Assembly (NCBI RefSeq): GCF_001640805.2
Contig: NC_066837.1
Location: 25,950,502-26,014,501, forward strand
Source of the DNA: Lates calcarifer
Taxonomy: Eukaryota > Chordata > Actinopteri > Centropomidae
Direction of reading: 5' to 3'
Length of the DNA stretch: 64,000 nt
In this document: in pieces, positions 49,401-60,400 of the stretch
How the letters are laid out: each line of letters begins with the position of its first letter
How positions within the stretch are numbered: the first letter of the stretch is position 1
Translations under genes and position numbers: made by a program
The notes under the pieces: generated by a model
Databases searched by the model: none
Told to the model about the DNA's origin: nothing
The model's input: only the letters and a program-made list of their open reading frames with translations

Positions 49401-51267
49401 CATGAATGTAGTAAATTACAGGTCACTGTAGCTTATTCATATAATATCAGCAGGTGGCCTCAATAATTTTTAACTTTTTAAAAATAACAGCAGAACCATT
49501 CATCATCGTCATCGATTTTAGATCCTAAATTACCAGAATGGGCTGCCCAGACATTAACACACTCTGGAAAATGCAGTACTATTCTCTGACACTGTGGGTG
49601 ATTGCTTACTGACTAAGTGGCAACTATTATGTGTAAATCATGAACACACACTAAGATAAAGAGATATTGTGGGACAAGTGTAGAAAAAAGGGAAACAGAT
49701 TCTGTAACAGTCTTCTCTGCCTTAACAACTACAAGCAATGAGATGGTAACTGAAGAGCAAGTTACTATGACAGTGTGGGTTTGAATGCCCTTTGTCACAT
49801 GTCACCTCATTTCTCATCCATCCATCCTGTCTCACATTAAGCTGGTGCAAAATGCTCCTGAAACTCTTTTGAAGGAAAAGAATAAACTACACACAAGTTA
49901 AGTGAGAGGAGTTGCTTTGTGTATAGAGCTTAAAACTGGCTTTACTGAGCAGCTGCAGAGTATGAATACTGCATGTGTAAATGTATAACCATGAACCACA
50001 GGGAAACACAGATTTGAACAAAAAAGACAGATTATTAGAGCCAACTATTAGTGGATGCAGCAGGCTCTCTTAAAATCCCAGACTGAAGTTTTGACAGTGA
50101 AGTGTTAGCAAGTAAATTCAATGCCAAAAGCATGAAACTAGTTGAGCAAATATTTGAGGACTGAAACATGAACAAGGCCCTCTGCAATACTCTGTTGTAA
50201 GCACAGACTTCTTAACAGGTAGAGTGAGCTTCTAAATGTGAGTGTGCATGACACATGTGTCACTAACTATTAATTAGTTGAGATTTTAAAAAAAATCTTC
50301 ACTTTAACTTCAAGTAAGTAACTAAAACTTTCTGAACTGCACAGGAGTTTGTTCTTGCTCCAACAGCCTAAACAGAGGGAAAACTGCTCCCTCACTTATT
50401 CAAGGGTCTGGGCTGAAAGTGTGTGTGTGTTCCTGTAGAACATGTGAACAAGCGTGGGTGGAAGGGAATGTGGTCACAGCCGCCCCGAATCAAAAACATC
50501 CAGAGTGTGTGCATGTGTGTGTGTGTAGGGACTGAGGGACTAGAGTGAGAAGAAGCAAAAAAAGAGTGACAAAATTTTGAATAAAGCACACAGGCGCTCA
50601 GGCTAGATTAAGGGGAGAGTTTAAAAGACACAGTCGATAAAAAGCAGAGGGAGTCGGCGGAATTAGTGTGTAATGAGTCAAAAACAGCATGGCTGTGATG
50701 TCATGAGTGTTTGTCGACGTCACTCTCTGCGTGTGTGCGTGTACGTACTGGTGAGTGTCAGCTCCATGCCAGCTCAGTGGTTTAAATATAGCACTTGGCC
50801 AACAGTCCCAGCTGACATTAACAATGCTATAGCCACTAAGACCCATCTACACTACATTAGCGCTGTGCTCACGCTGAAACCAGAGAAGTGGTGAACAGAG
50901 GGAGGGAGGAGGGGGAAGGAGAGGAAGGGAGGGAAGAGGGGAAGGCCTCGGATTCATGAAAACTCAGCCGCCCACACTCTGGCCTCTGCTGCCAAGAGCT
51001 GAGCAGGACAACAGTGTGCGTGTGTATGTGTGTATGGAAGTGTGTGTGTGAGACATTCCTCAGTGAGGTGGATGCCAAGGAGCGAGCAGAGCTGAAGACA
51101 GACTGTCCTGAGCTACTGTGTTTTAGTGGAACTAACGAGCCCCTCGCCGTGCACCCCAGCCTCGCAGCTGTAAACTTGTTAGCGATTAGGTAATCAGATC
51201 TGACTCGATGTTTTGTCAAAAAAAAAAAAAATAAAGAGTACAGGTCACAATTCTGCTTTTAAGCAAC

Positions 51268-51420
51268 ATCGTGGCCTGTTGGTTCTGAGACACGTGCCTG
51301 TAGCTGAAAGGGTCACGGGTTTGATCCTTGCAATAGCCTGTGTGTTTCCATCAGGATCTCGACAAAGAAACCTGCCTGCTTAACACAAACACTGTGAAAC
51401 ATGACAGCCACCGGTGAGCA
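51268..51420 (+). mobile_element. tRNA-derived SINE-like fragment
   Basis: TGGCCTGTTGG resembles a Pol III A box. GGTTTGATCC, about 40 bp later, resembles a B box (GGTTCGANTCC). The spacing suits a tRNA-derived promoter. The continuation TTAACACAAACACTGTGAAAC looks like repeat body. There is no poly(A) or tandem tail. Confidence 0.4.
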
Positions 51421-52844
51421 TGTTTTTGTTGTTTGTCTGTGCCCTTAGATAACTAGGCAAAAGTAGACAACGTCACATCATGTTAAGATATTGAGGGCAG
51501 CTACAGCTGAGTTTGACAGCAAAACTCTTTTCAGCAAAAACAGCTTTTAAAAATGTCAAATTCTTGTGTCATGCACACAGGATCAACATGTAATTGTGAG
51601 CCTGACAGTTTGGTGCTGATGTTCAGTAATCATAGAAAGAGGAATATATACTGATTTCTCCACCAACAGTGGCCTCAACAGACTTGAATGTGACACAGCC
51701 AGAGGACGTGTTGTATGTTGTGGTACAACGCGGCTGTGGCCTCCACTAACTGTTTCTCCGCCAACACATATAATGAACAAGCTCACGCCTGCTCCCCGAG
51801 GGTTGTCAAATGTCATTCTGGAAACGCACTAACTATGTAAATACAGGCTGATCATCGCAAAATAACTTCTGTAGTGCACAGACATCTCAGACTGATGATA
51901 TCTAACTGTATAGGATTATTGAAGGATGATCTTTCTATTTCTCTCTGACTATTGTTCAGGTAACTGGGTGGTCAAACTCACACTGCTCTCTCCTGTGCAA
52001 AAGGAAGACAACTGGTTGAACTTTTAATGAAAGAAGGGGCAGAGCTGAGCTTGCATTTAACATCATAATGTATTCATGTTTTTTGAAAAAGGACTGCTTT
52101 TGTGCTAAATTGTGAATATAATCAATGTATCATCATCATCTGAACACCACAGTGTTGTGTTTCCCTCTACTGATCGATATATATATAGCCCTTATTAAAT
52201 CAGGTGTTCTCACTGAGATCAGGATCTCTTTTGCAGCAGAGGAACTACAAATAGAACAGAGATAAGACAGACAACAAAACACAGTCAGTCACACACAAGT
52301 GAACAACATCAGAAACAATCACGGACAAAAAAGGACCAAAGTTAAAAGTTTACATTCATCCAAAGGGATGAGACTAATGGTCTCAGTCTAAAAATGCTGA
52401 ACTGGTTAAACTGGATTAATACTTGACATAAGGGGTTATCCACAGTCCTGCTGTAAACACCTATGGCGTAGGATTTCACTCACTGAGAGTACCACTGCAA
52501 CACTAGACAGCTGTATTGCATATTGCTGAAAAGATCACCAAACTTTTCTTCAACAAGCTTCATCTTATTTCGACAGCTCCTCTGGCATCGGAAACTTGTA
52601 CAAGAAAAGCAGCCTGAGCTGACCAGTTACATTTCTTGTGGTCTCTGAGTGGTGTTACCTTTTTTTAGAGGTGCATACACAAACCCCAGTGTATCCTACA
52701 GTAACCATGTCCATCAGCTTTGTAGATAAGCTGTGACCACATAACGCACAACTTATAAATCCAGCTTCATACTTTGACTTTCTGTGTCCAAAACTTAAGA
52801 CCCTTTGCTGCATGAGTGTGAACAAGCCTATGTTAACTGCCTAT

Positions 52845-52897
52845 TAATTTTCTGTTGATAAGTTAATCGATTAATCTACTAATCATTGCAGCTCTAC
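52845..52897. repeat. repeat terminus (TTAATCGATTAATC...TTGCAGCTCT)
   Basis: TAAGTTAATCGATTAATCTAC, followed by ATCATTGCAGCTCTA, resembles the end of a teleost hAT-type element closing in GCAGCTCTA. Only this terminus is seen. Confidence 0.4.
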
Positions 52898-54559
52898 TTC
52901 TGTTGTCGGTCCACTGAAAACTTAATAAATATGGAACACATTCATAAAACTTGGGAAGTAAGGTGAATGTCAATTTTGTGTTGATGTTGATTCCAAAACT
53001 GAGGACCACTTTACAAGGATGATGTCTCTGTGTGTGTCTGTATGTTATTGTACAGGGACAGGGAGCTAACAACACACCTTCAGTATATGTCAAGAAACTA
53101 TAATCATTGGCTTTTACAATGTGCCTGTAAGTTGGACACAGTCTACTTACATCTGAACTATTCTATGTACTGTATTGAACTATCTGTCTTAACCATTACC
53201 ACAACATACAGCATCTGGTGAACAATTTCTAAAAAATATACAGTGTATAAATGAATGAACTCCTAACTATTCCAGCGTCCATGAAACATGATACCTGGCT
53301 GGCGGCAGGGAGCAGAATGGCCGCCCAGTGTTTAAGCTAGAAACCCTCACATTATCAGACAATTACAAGTCTGCGAGTGTCCATTCTGTGAAAGTGCATA
53401 TTAGCAAGAAATTCAACTAATGCCTGCTTTCAACTTTATTTTCTGACCTGGAGAAAGTTTACATATATGTGCTAATTAGACAGATGCGTACAAAGGAACT
53501 AATTCTTATAGCTAAGCTGTACTGTGTGTTGTTAGACTGGGAATATCATATCCCAAATTCTCTTGACCTGTACTTGCTGCTGCTGTGCCTTGCAGATCCC
53601 TAACATACTCCTTGAATTATGCGAATACTGTCAACGAAAAGGTGGGAAAAACAGAATGAGCTCCCGATGTCTTCTCCTCTTTTCTCACTAATAGTTAGCC
53701 TATAAACACAAACACACACTTTCCATAATTATAGGCTTGCCCCTGCCCCGACGTGGGTGTGTCTGAGAACCATTAGACTGAAGCACAGTGTACTTGGGAC
53801 ACACATGACAATACAAAATGCTCAAAAATATTACACTTTAACAGTTTGACAAGTCTATTATTTTTAATTTCTAATTAAAATCTGCCATAACTGGTGTAAC
53901 AATTTCTTTCCCACTTTGTCAAATACTATCCCGCAGATTTTGTCATTTAGAGATTTTGTTTTTTTTGTATTTTTGTATATAATACAAGCATTCCTCAAAA
54001 GTGATAATTACTGTACTGACACTGCAAACCAACCACTACTACAGCATAGAAACTTCACAACAAAGAGTCATTTGTGTCATTTAGCCTTATGTTATCTAAA
54101 CATAAATATCTTAATTATGACATGAGCATATTTGCAGCTATACTCATTCTATATGTGTAAAAAAAATGGCTGTTGAAGCACACCCTCTACACACAGTATA
54201 CTTCCAACAACAGTCAACAAAACCCCTACAGATTAAGGCCCTCTGGGTATTTGTGTATGCATGTGTGCATGTGACGTGTGTAGTCACATCAGCAGCATAC
54301 TTGGCTTTCCTCGAATGCCTGCTTCTGTAGTGACTACATACAGCCATCTAGCTGCAGCTCTTCTGAGGAAAAATGGGAGAGGGGTGGCAGATTTTTCTCT
54401 CATTTCCTTTCATCTCCTTTACAATTCATGCCTAAACAATGCCAAGAACTTACAGTGTAGCATTAAAAGAGTACCAACACTCAGGTCTCTGTAATTTTGC
54501 TAATGAAAGCTGTGTTTGCATGCAATATGTCACCATCAGTGACTGGGAGAGGAGCAGAG

Positions 54560-54870
54560 GGGGACAGAGAGGGATGCCTCTGTGTCTTTAAGCAGTAATC
54601 CTTCCATTCTCAGAGCATTTGTTGCCGGCCATCTAATGGGCGGTTCGGTTTAATGTCCACAAGGGCCGCTGGGAGGTCCTGCACTATTAAAATCACTGCT
54701 GCTCTCTCAAGCTGTAGCTGGTCAGGCTTGCGTGGCTCTTAAATAATGACTGAGGCTGCCTCAGAAATTAAAGACGTTCTGATTTTGCATTTCAAAAGGC
54801 GAGGAACTTGGCTCATTGCAGCAACAAAAGGGGATAACAATGTTGACATTCCCGACATGTATCCTTTGGT
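54560..54870. promoter_or_regulatory. candidate conserved noncoding block, 5' part of intron 1
   Basis: Unique, balanced-composition sequence with no simple repeats, about 1.3 kb inside the intron from exon 1. It contains ATCTAATGGGCGG, TGCACTATTAAAATCACTG and TAATGACTGAGG. It overlaps a plus-strand frame of 139 codons starting with ATG at 54746, which resembles no family I know. Its enhancer character is inferred from texture and position only. Confidence 0.3.
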
Positions 54871-55845
54871 CTTTTGTAAAGGAAAGCAGGTGCTTGCCCA
54901 CAGGAGATGTATGTGGTGCGAGCAGGGGGGACATCACACAGTGTGCCGGTGTCTGTCTCTATCTTTTTCATACAAGCAACAACAGCTACACATCAGGACA
55001 TTTGCTTGGAAAATGACAAAATCCAGTCATTTAAAGATCTCATCTGCAGACCTGTTCATTAATGGGGAAAAAGGCTACAAACCTAGATCCTCATTGAACA
55101 GCCGTAAGAAACTCACAATCCTCCATATGTTACCACTGCCCCCTACCAACAGGAAATCACTGTAGCATTCCTATAAAAGCTACTGTGAGTTTATACTGAC
55201 TCTATTTGACTTACAGTATTTGCATTTCCTAAAGCACCACTGCATTGTTGTTATAAGGGCAGGCAGTAGGAGAGCCTTCTTGTAAGATGCTATAATGTGA
55301 TCAGTGCATTATTTTGTGCGCTTAATTATGAATGCATCTTCAAAAGTTACTTACAGAGCATAAAATGTTCAGTAACTACCACAGGCAGCCATCTGAAGTC
55401 ATTTTCATATCTGATGGCCGATTACTCTGAGTGAGGAGGTGGCTGTGATTAGGTGTTTGCAGCACTGTGTGGACTGGCTGTTGATTTTGAGTGTGTGTTA
55501 CAAAGGTTACAGAACAGGCTGGAGTGTAAACTGCTGCTGCTGAGACCAAGGAAGCAATGTTGCAATTCTAATGCTTGCCTGTCTTGCAGAACGATTTGCA
55601 CCCAAAAACAAAAGAACAAGAAAGAAGAAGTTGTTTTCATGCAAGAAAAAAAAGCAACCATCCCCCAGAAGTTGGTTAGAAGTTTCTGAGCTGAAAATCA
55701 TAACTTGACAATTAGCAGTGCCTTCCAAACTTTCAGCCTCTTTGAACACAAAGCAGCACAGATCTTGCAAAAGATCAAATATCAGTTGTCAGGCTTGTCA
55801 TATCTAAATCTTGCAGCATTCAAGCCCTAGCAGCCTGTTTTCTCC

Positions 55846-55878
55846 GGGGGGGGTGGGGGGGGGGGTGTTCGGGGGGCT
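55846..55878. repeat. G-rich run (intron 1, near donor)
   Basis: Plus strand G8-T-G12-T, then TTC and G6, within 33 bp, about 300 bp inside intron 1. The transcript carries the C-rich complement, while the template strand could form a G-quadruplex. Confidence 0.85.
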
Positions 55879-56172
55879 GGCTGTCTTTGTAAACAAAGGT
55901 ACTATTTGGCACTCTGGTTTGAAAAAGTGACGTGTGTGTTTTCCAAAGCAATTGCCAGCGCTTAGTGAACGTGTTTTCAACAAGTTTTCACAGTAGTGAA
56001 CAAGACAAGTAGTAGACCTGCAGCTAGCAGCATGATGGGGGTCCAAGAATTTGGGGGAGAGAGATGGAGGGGAAATGAAAGAGATGGTGTGTGTGCTGAA
56101 GTGTATGCTGTGTTTAAGTGTGAGAGGGGTGTCTCGGGGAATTCTTGGCCGTGATTGAAAGCTCGTCCTTAC

Positions 56173-56550
56173 CGCTATTAGCGTGTTATTCCTCTGTTCC
56201 GTGGAGGATGCAGAGTCCGGGTCCGGCTGCTTGCTCTGTGGCTGCTTGCTGCTGCCGCTGCCGCCGGCGGACTTCTTGGCCCTCTGCTCCAGACTCCGCT
56301 GGTACAGGCTGACCGTCTCCCTCCGCTCTATCTCCAGCTGCTCGGCGTGGGCTTGCTGGTACCTGCTCTCGCAGTTTACGTGGTGTCTCCGGCAGCCCTC
56401 TATCCGCTGCCTCAGCCTCTCCACCACAGTGCTGTGCTTAGGTATGCCCACCGCCCCGGCGGGCACCACGTTCCCGGCGGCCGGGTTCATGCTGTTGTTG
56501 ATGCAGATACTGCCGTTGGGTCCGGCAGCGGGGGAGGCGAAGTCCCCCAT
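56173..56550 (-). CDS. maml3: maml3 coding exon 1: Notch/CSL-binding N-terminus
   Basis: First coding exon of mastermind-like 3, a nuclear coactivator that docks on the Notch intracellular domain-CSL (RBPJ) complex and recruits p300. It encodes residues 1-126. The ATG at 56550-56548 has G at -3 and +4, and an in-frame TAG lies 21 nt upstream (56571-56569), which fixes the start. Residues 37-93 (PKHSTVVERLRQR... SLYQRSLEQRAKK) are the long basic helix that in MAML1 lies in the groove between CSL and the Notch ankyrin repeats. The start MGDFASPAAGPNGSICINNS resembles MAML3, and unlike MAML1 or MAML2. The donor reads GCG|GTAAGG at 56173/56172, phase 0, after TLIA; vertebrate MAML3 has TLIM there. 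The start and donor are clear. The family call is strong, and the paralogue call rests on remembered sequences. Confidence 0.95.
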
Positions 56551-56601
56551 CACTTGGCCGAGTGGCTGCTATTTTGGAAGAACTTTTCTCCCCGTCAAGC
56601 T

Positions 56602-56664
56602 CACCGCCACCACCGCCGCCACCTCCTCCTCCTCCGACCACCTCCTCCTCCACCTCCACCACCT
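56602..56664 (-). promoter_or_regulatory. GGN-repeat leader, G-quadruplex candidate
   Basis: On the minus (mRNA) strand this 63-nt stretch is an almost unbroken series of GGN triplets (GGT, GGA, GGC), ending about 50 nt before the maml3 start codon. Many GG pairs separated by one or two bases could fold into stacked two-tier G-quadruplexes, or act as a slippage-prone triplet array. Its composition is visible directly. Any effect on translation or transcription is inference. Confidence 0.5.
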
Positions 56665-56774
56665 AGTGTCCTCTCCCTCTCTGTCCTCCCCCGGTGAAGG
56701 GTCCCAAGCAGCCGGGCAGCGGAAGGAGGATACGACCGACAACAGCCGCTGAAGCGAGCAACAACCGGGAAGGT

Positions 56775-56810
56775 TTAAAGGGCTGCGAGCCTAACAGTCA
56801 TATAGTTCAT
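56775..56810 (-). promoter_or_regulatory. upstream ORF in maml3 5' leader
   Basis: Reading on the minus strand, the first ATG upstream of the maml3 start begins at 56810. It opens an 11-codon ORF (MNYMTVRLAAL) ending with TAA at 56777-56775. A second in-frame ATG lies at 56801-56799. No other ATG occurs between this ORF and the main start at 56550, so it would be the last upstream ORF if the leader extends this far. Its effect on translation is inferred only from the general behaviour of upstream ORFs. Confidence 0.45.
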
Positions 56811-57530
56811 TGGAGCTCGCGTGTGACCGTTTCTTCTTCCCTCTTCGGTACTGTTTCCAAACAAACCGCTCCCGAGAACACGAATAACACCCAGCCTGAC
56901 TGAGACCCGGGCAAGCTCCAAACTGAATTCAACAATAAAACAGCTGCCACGCTGCTAACAACTACTCCGCTGAAAAGCAATACCGTGAAGGTATGAACGT
57001 TAGCAGGCACTCAACGGTCATATACACACAAACCGTCCCGCGGAGGAGCGGCAGCGGCAGCAGCAGTAACAGTCCACTCGCCGTTTTACGGTGTTGTCCT
57101 TTGAGAAAAAGTTTTGCTGCCTGAACCGAACGGGCTCCAGAGTTTCCCAGTGAACTTGCATCTCATATGGTTTTGGTCTGAAAGAAATCCCGGTGAAGAT
57201 GTTGCTGAGTTGGGGGGGGGGGGCACAAGCGCCCTCGGTAGTCCGGTGGTGAGGCAACTAGAGTAGACCAGACGGCGTAAAACGCGGATATGGGAAGCAG
57301 TGGCGGAAGTCTGTAGTCACTAGCTGCCGCCTGCCACCATCACAATAATCAGGTCCGCTTCTCCACCATGCCAGCGGAGTGATATCAGGACAGGAGTTGA
57401 GTAAAAACCAGCTAGAGGCTGTGAGGAGCCCGCTGATGGACATCCGGAAAACCCGGGGTGGAATCCGGAGTGTATTTCGGAGAGGACCGGACTGGTCCCA
57501 CCTACGACCTTTCCTGTTGTATTCATGGGT

Positions 57531-59928
57531 TACACCCTTTTTACATGGAGTTAGCTACCCGTGCTGAAAAAAAAAATCTGCGTTTGCCACTGATATAAAT
57601 GGGTCAGTATGGGTTATTAGACCGACTTCCCCTATTACGTGCTCATTGGCCAACCTTAATTCTACATTTGTCACAGGCTCCTGACAGTGGAGCACCACTA
57701 TTAAAGGATGAACATGTTTTTTTGCGTGTGTTATTGTTGTTGTTTGTTCATTTATTTATTTGGTGCATTAGGTGGTGCATTCTATGGACAATTCACACAA
57801 GAAACAAAAACAAAATCAGGGACAAAAAAATATTAAAATACTCCAAAAAAATATCAGCACAGAAATGAACACAACCCCAATGATATAACATTAATTAAGA
57901 CAAACTAAATAATAGGTAGAACTTACATCAAAACCAGGGAAGTCAGGACAGAAAATAGGGCTGTGATGTACGCAAGGTTTTCAACAGTAAGGATTACAGA
58001 GCCACAGGATAAACATTTTTTTATAGCGCACATACATGCAATGATTATAGAGTTTATAGCTGCTTTCAAAAACACTAACAGAATTACAATGTTTTAGTGG
58101 CAAAAATTCACCATGAAAACAAAATTAGATTAATACTATTACGATGATATCTTAAATAACAGGGTACTTTTACACTAATACACGTGTGTTGTGTTGAGCA
58201 GTGAAGTGTGAATAATGATTGTACCAAACATGGGCATGTGAAAGTGGTAACAGAAAGATTTTAAATGCCCATGACAAACAAATGCCCCCAGAAACTACAG
58301 GATTTCTATTGTTCAGCTCATGAGAAGTGAATGAAACAACTTCAATTTGTTGCATCAACATTATGATACGTTACAGTGCTTCAATGGTTTGACAAGAGTG
58401 GAGTTTGGTAGTTTCACTGCCAAGCACCAGTGGCACAACTTGTCTACTTTTCGGTTACCTATAGCTTAAGATACAACAGATAATGACTGTTTGAAATGTT
58501 AATATAATCACATGTATGCTGGCAGCTAAATCTCAGAAAAAAAGAAGTAGCAGTGCAGAGGCAACAGATGCTGAAACTCTGAAAAGAAGAATTGTGGGTT
58601 ATATTTCATAGACAGTCTGTATAGAGACATTTTACAATTTAGGGCATTCAGGTGATTTTCCTTTTGAGCATGACTGACAAAAGGTTCGGCAGCAGAATAA
58701 GTTTCAGTTCCATTTAAAGACCCTAATAAGAAGAAGTACAGAACCATTGTGCTTTAATAATAGCTGTTAAAAATACACTTGTCTCTGAGAGGTGCAAGGA
58801 AAAAGGAAAGGAAATAAAAGATGAGAAGATTTTTTATTTCAAATGAGAGCACTTGCAAGGTTTTTTTTTAAAAAAATGACAAGCATGTGATTCACATCTT
58901 CTCATCAACTTTCAAGATGTAATATTTGAAAAATATTTCCACATGAAACATGACCTTCAGATCAGTCAACGTGGCTTTTGATTGTGTGTAATATTGTGAG
59001 TTACAGGCACTTTTACATTGCAGGGTGACAACCACAGATGAATCTTGCTTACCCAATCACCAAGTAAACAATGAAGCGCAATTGCAAGCTCACAGGGATA
59101 AAACTGTGAATATCTTCACAAACTCAAGTGGTTTATTTCAATGTTATGTCGCAGCAGAGGCTAACACACACCCCTCTCTCCCTCTCTCCCTCTCTCTCTT
59201 TTTCTCTCTCTCTGTGCCTCTCTCCTGTTTTTATTTTTATCTGCCATGTCATGTGGGAGTTCTGAGTTCCATCCCCGACTGTTCAGGCCATATGTGCTCC
59301 CTTGTCTCTCTCCAGCTATCCCACCAACACACACATACACATATACTCGCACACGCAGTCATTCACCCCCACACGTACTGTACACCAACAGAGGCACGGT
59401 CCTGCACACTCACACACACTCACACAATCTACATGGCAATGAAAACATGGCCAGCATGTGTCTCTGCTTCCACACCATTGGGTGTTATCCATTTCTGTTT
59501 CCTGTGTCAGTGGTAAAAGGTTATTAAGGAGGTGATTCTTTCATGAGCACCAGCCAACCCTACGGCCGAGTTTGTCACACTTGAGGGTTGGGATGATTGA
59601 AACATTTAAACAGAAACATTTTAACATCCCTCCCTAACTATTTCCAAGTCAGAAGTTCATCATGTCAAGTTCTACAGTAAGAATTTATCACTTTGGTCAG
59701 ATGATTCCCCAAGCTGGGAACTAATGTCATAGATAAACAATGCATCACACCTCAAAAGTAAAAGTATTCATTCTACAGAAAAATGGCTCCTGTGACTGAT
59801 ACATTCTTGTATGTTACATGATTGGATTTTTCATACTCATACATCAATGTGTAAGCAATATTTCCTGTTGTAGCTAGTTGATGTGGAGCTACTTTTAACT
59901 ACATTATACACAGTTCAGCAGTGTAGCC
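57531..59928. other. upstream intergenic sequence, no gene seen
   Basis: AT-rich unique sequence beyond the CpG-rich block. It has a CT-rich patch at 59168-59225 and short CA tracts at about 59325-59430. No exon, terminal repeat or RNA gene was recognised. Confidence 0.7.
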
Positions 59929-60400
59929 CAGTGGGTCTTAACCTGGGTTCTCAAAAGATAAACATCAAGAGGATCATGAAATGATTCATAATTTACAAAG
60001 GGAGAAAAAACAAAGTTCAGCTGCTTAAATTTGTGTTTATTCTTTGTCCTCTCAAATCTTTCCTTCTTCTGGAAAATAAATAAATGCCTCAAACACTTAT
60101 ATAAACAAAACCATTTGAGAGGTTTAAAGGGAAATGTCTCTTTGCCTGAACAGCGAAAATATGACAAAGAGCTCCACAAGGCACTGCTTTTTTAAACAAG
60201 GGAACATCAGCAATGGATTGTGTATTATAAGCTTATTTTGTGTTTTTAATATAAAATTTTAATCTGAAAAGAAACCAGTGACTAAATCTGTCAAATAAAT
60301 GTAGTGAATTTGGAATCTGGTGGAGTGGAAGTATAAAGTAGCATAAAATGCAAATACTAAGTACAGTAGCTGAGTAAGTACGTATATAGTTAGTTTCTGT
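59929..60400. mobile_element. hAT-like nonautonomous repeat (CAGTGGGTCTTAACC end)
   Basis: Starts CAGTGGGTCTTAACCTGGG, close to the CAGTGGTTC-CAACC terminus used by hAT/Charlie-type elements. It continues with AAGGGAACATCAGCAATGG, TCTGTCAAATAAATGTAGTG and GGAAGTATAAAGTAGCATAA, an order I remember from a teleost repeat. The right end is diffuse. No transposase is present. Confidence 0.55.

Larger units (their letters stand above)
7527..56172 (-). other. maml3: maml3 intron 1 (48.6 kb)
   Basis: The very long first intron separates the Notch/CSL-binding exon from the rest, as expected for MAML genes. The donor is GTAAGG at 56172 and the acceptor TTTCAG at 7527. It holds all the repeats listed between these positions. 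No internal coding exon with MAML similarity and splice signals was found. Open frames inside it are either microsatellite translations or lack an ATG and similarity. Confidence 0.9.
56551..57530 (-). promoter_or_regulatory. maml3: maml3 5' leader, CpG-rich promoter region
   Basis: Sequence upstream of the maml3 ATG is markedly GC- and CpG-rich, unlike the AT-rich introns. The CpG-rich block also covers exon 1 and fades near 57530. No TATA box stands out, as is usual for CpG-island promoters. It contains a purine-rich GGN leader (56602-56664), a short upstream ORF (56775-56810), a 12-G run (57212-57223), ETS-like GCGGAAGT near 57304-57311, and one RTGGGAA (CSL-type) match at 57290-57296. The transcription start cannot be placed from sequence alone, so the border between 5' UTR and promoter is unknown. 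A bidirectional start on the plus strand is possible but unsupported. Confidence 0.7.

Noticed and set aside
54746..55165. 139-codon plus-strand frame as a gene
   Set aside because: It has an ATG, but there is no similarity, no exon structure and no polyadenylation context visible. It is kept only as a lead within the noncoding block.
6783..56550. Assignment to maml1 or maml2
   Set aside because: The MGDFA-type start, the PKHSTVVERLRQRIEGC helix, LQETVKRKL and the NDQEWQELIDELANTVPEDD block all fit MAML3. MAML1 and MAML2 differ at each of these.
56183..56752. 189-codon plus-strand frame opposite exon 1
   Set aside because: It is the antisense shadow of maml3 exon 1 and its leader. GC-rich sequence has few stops.
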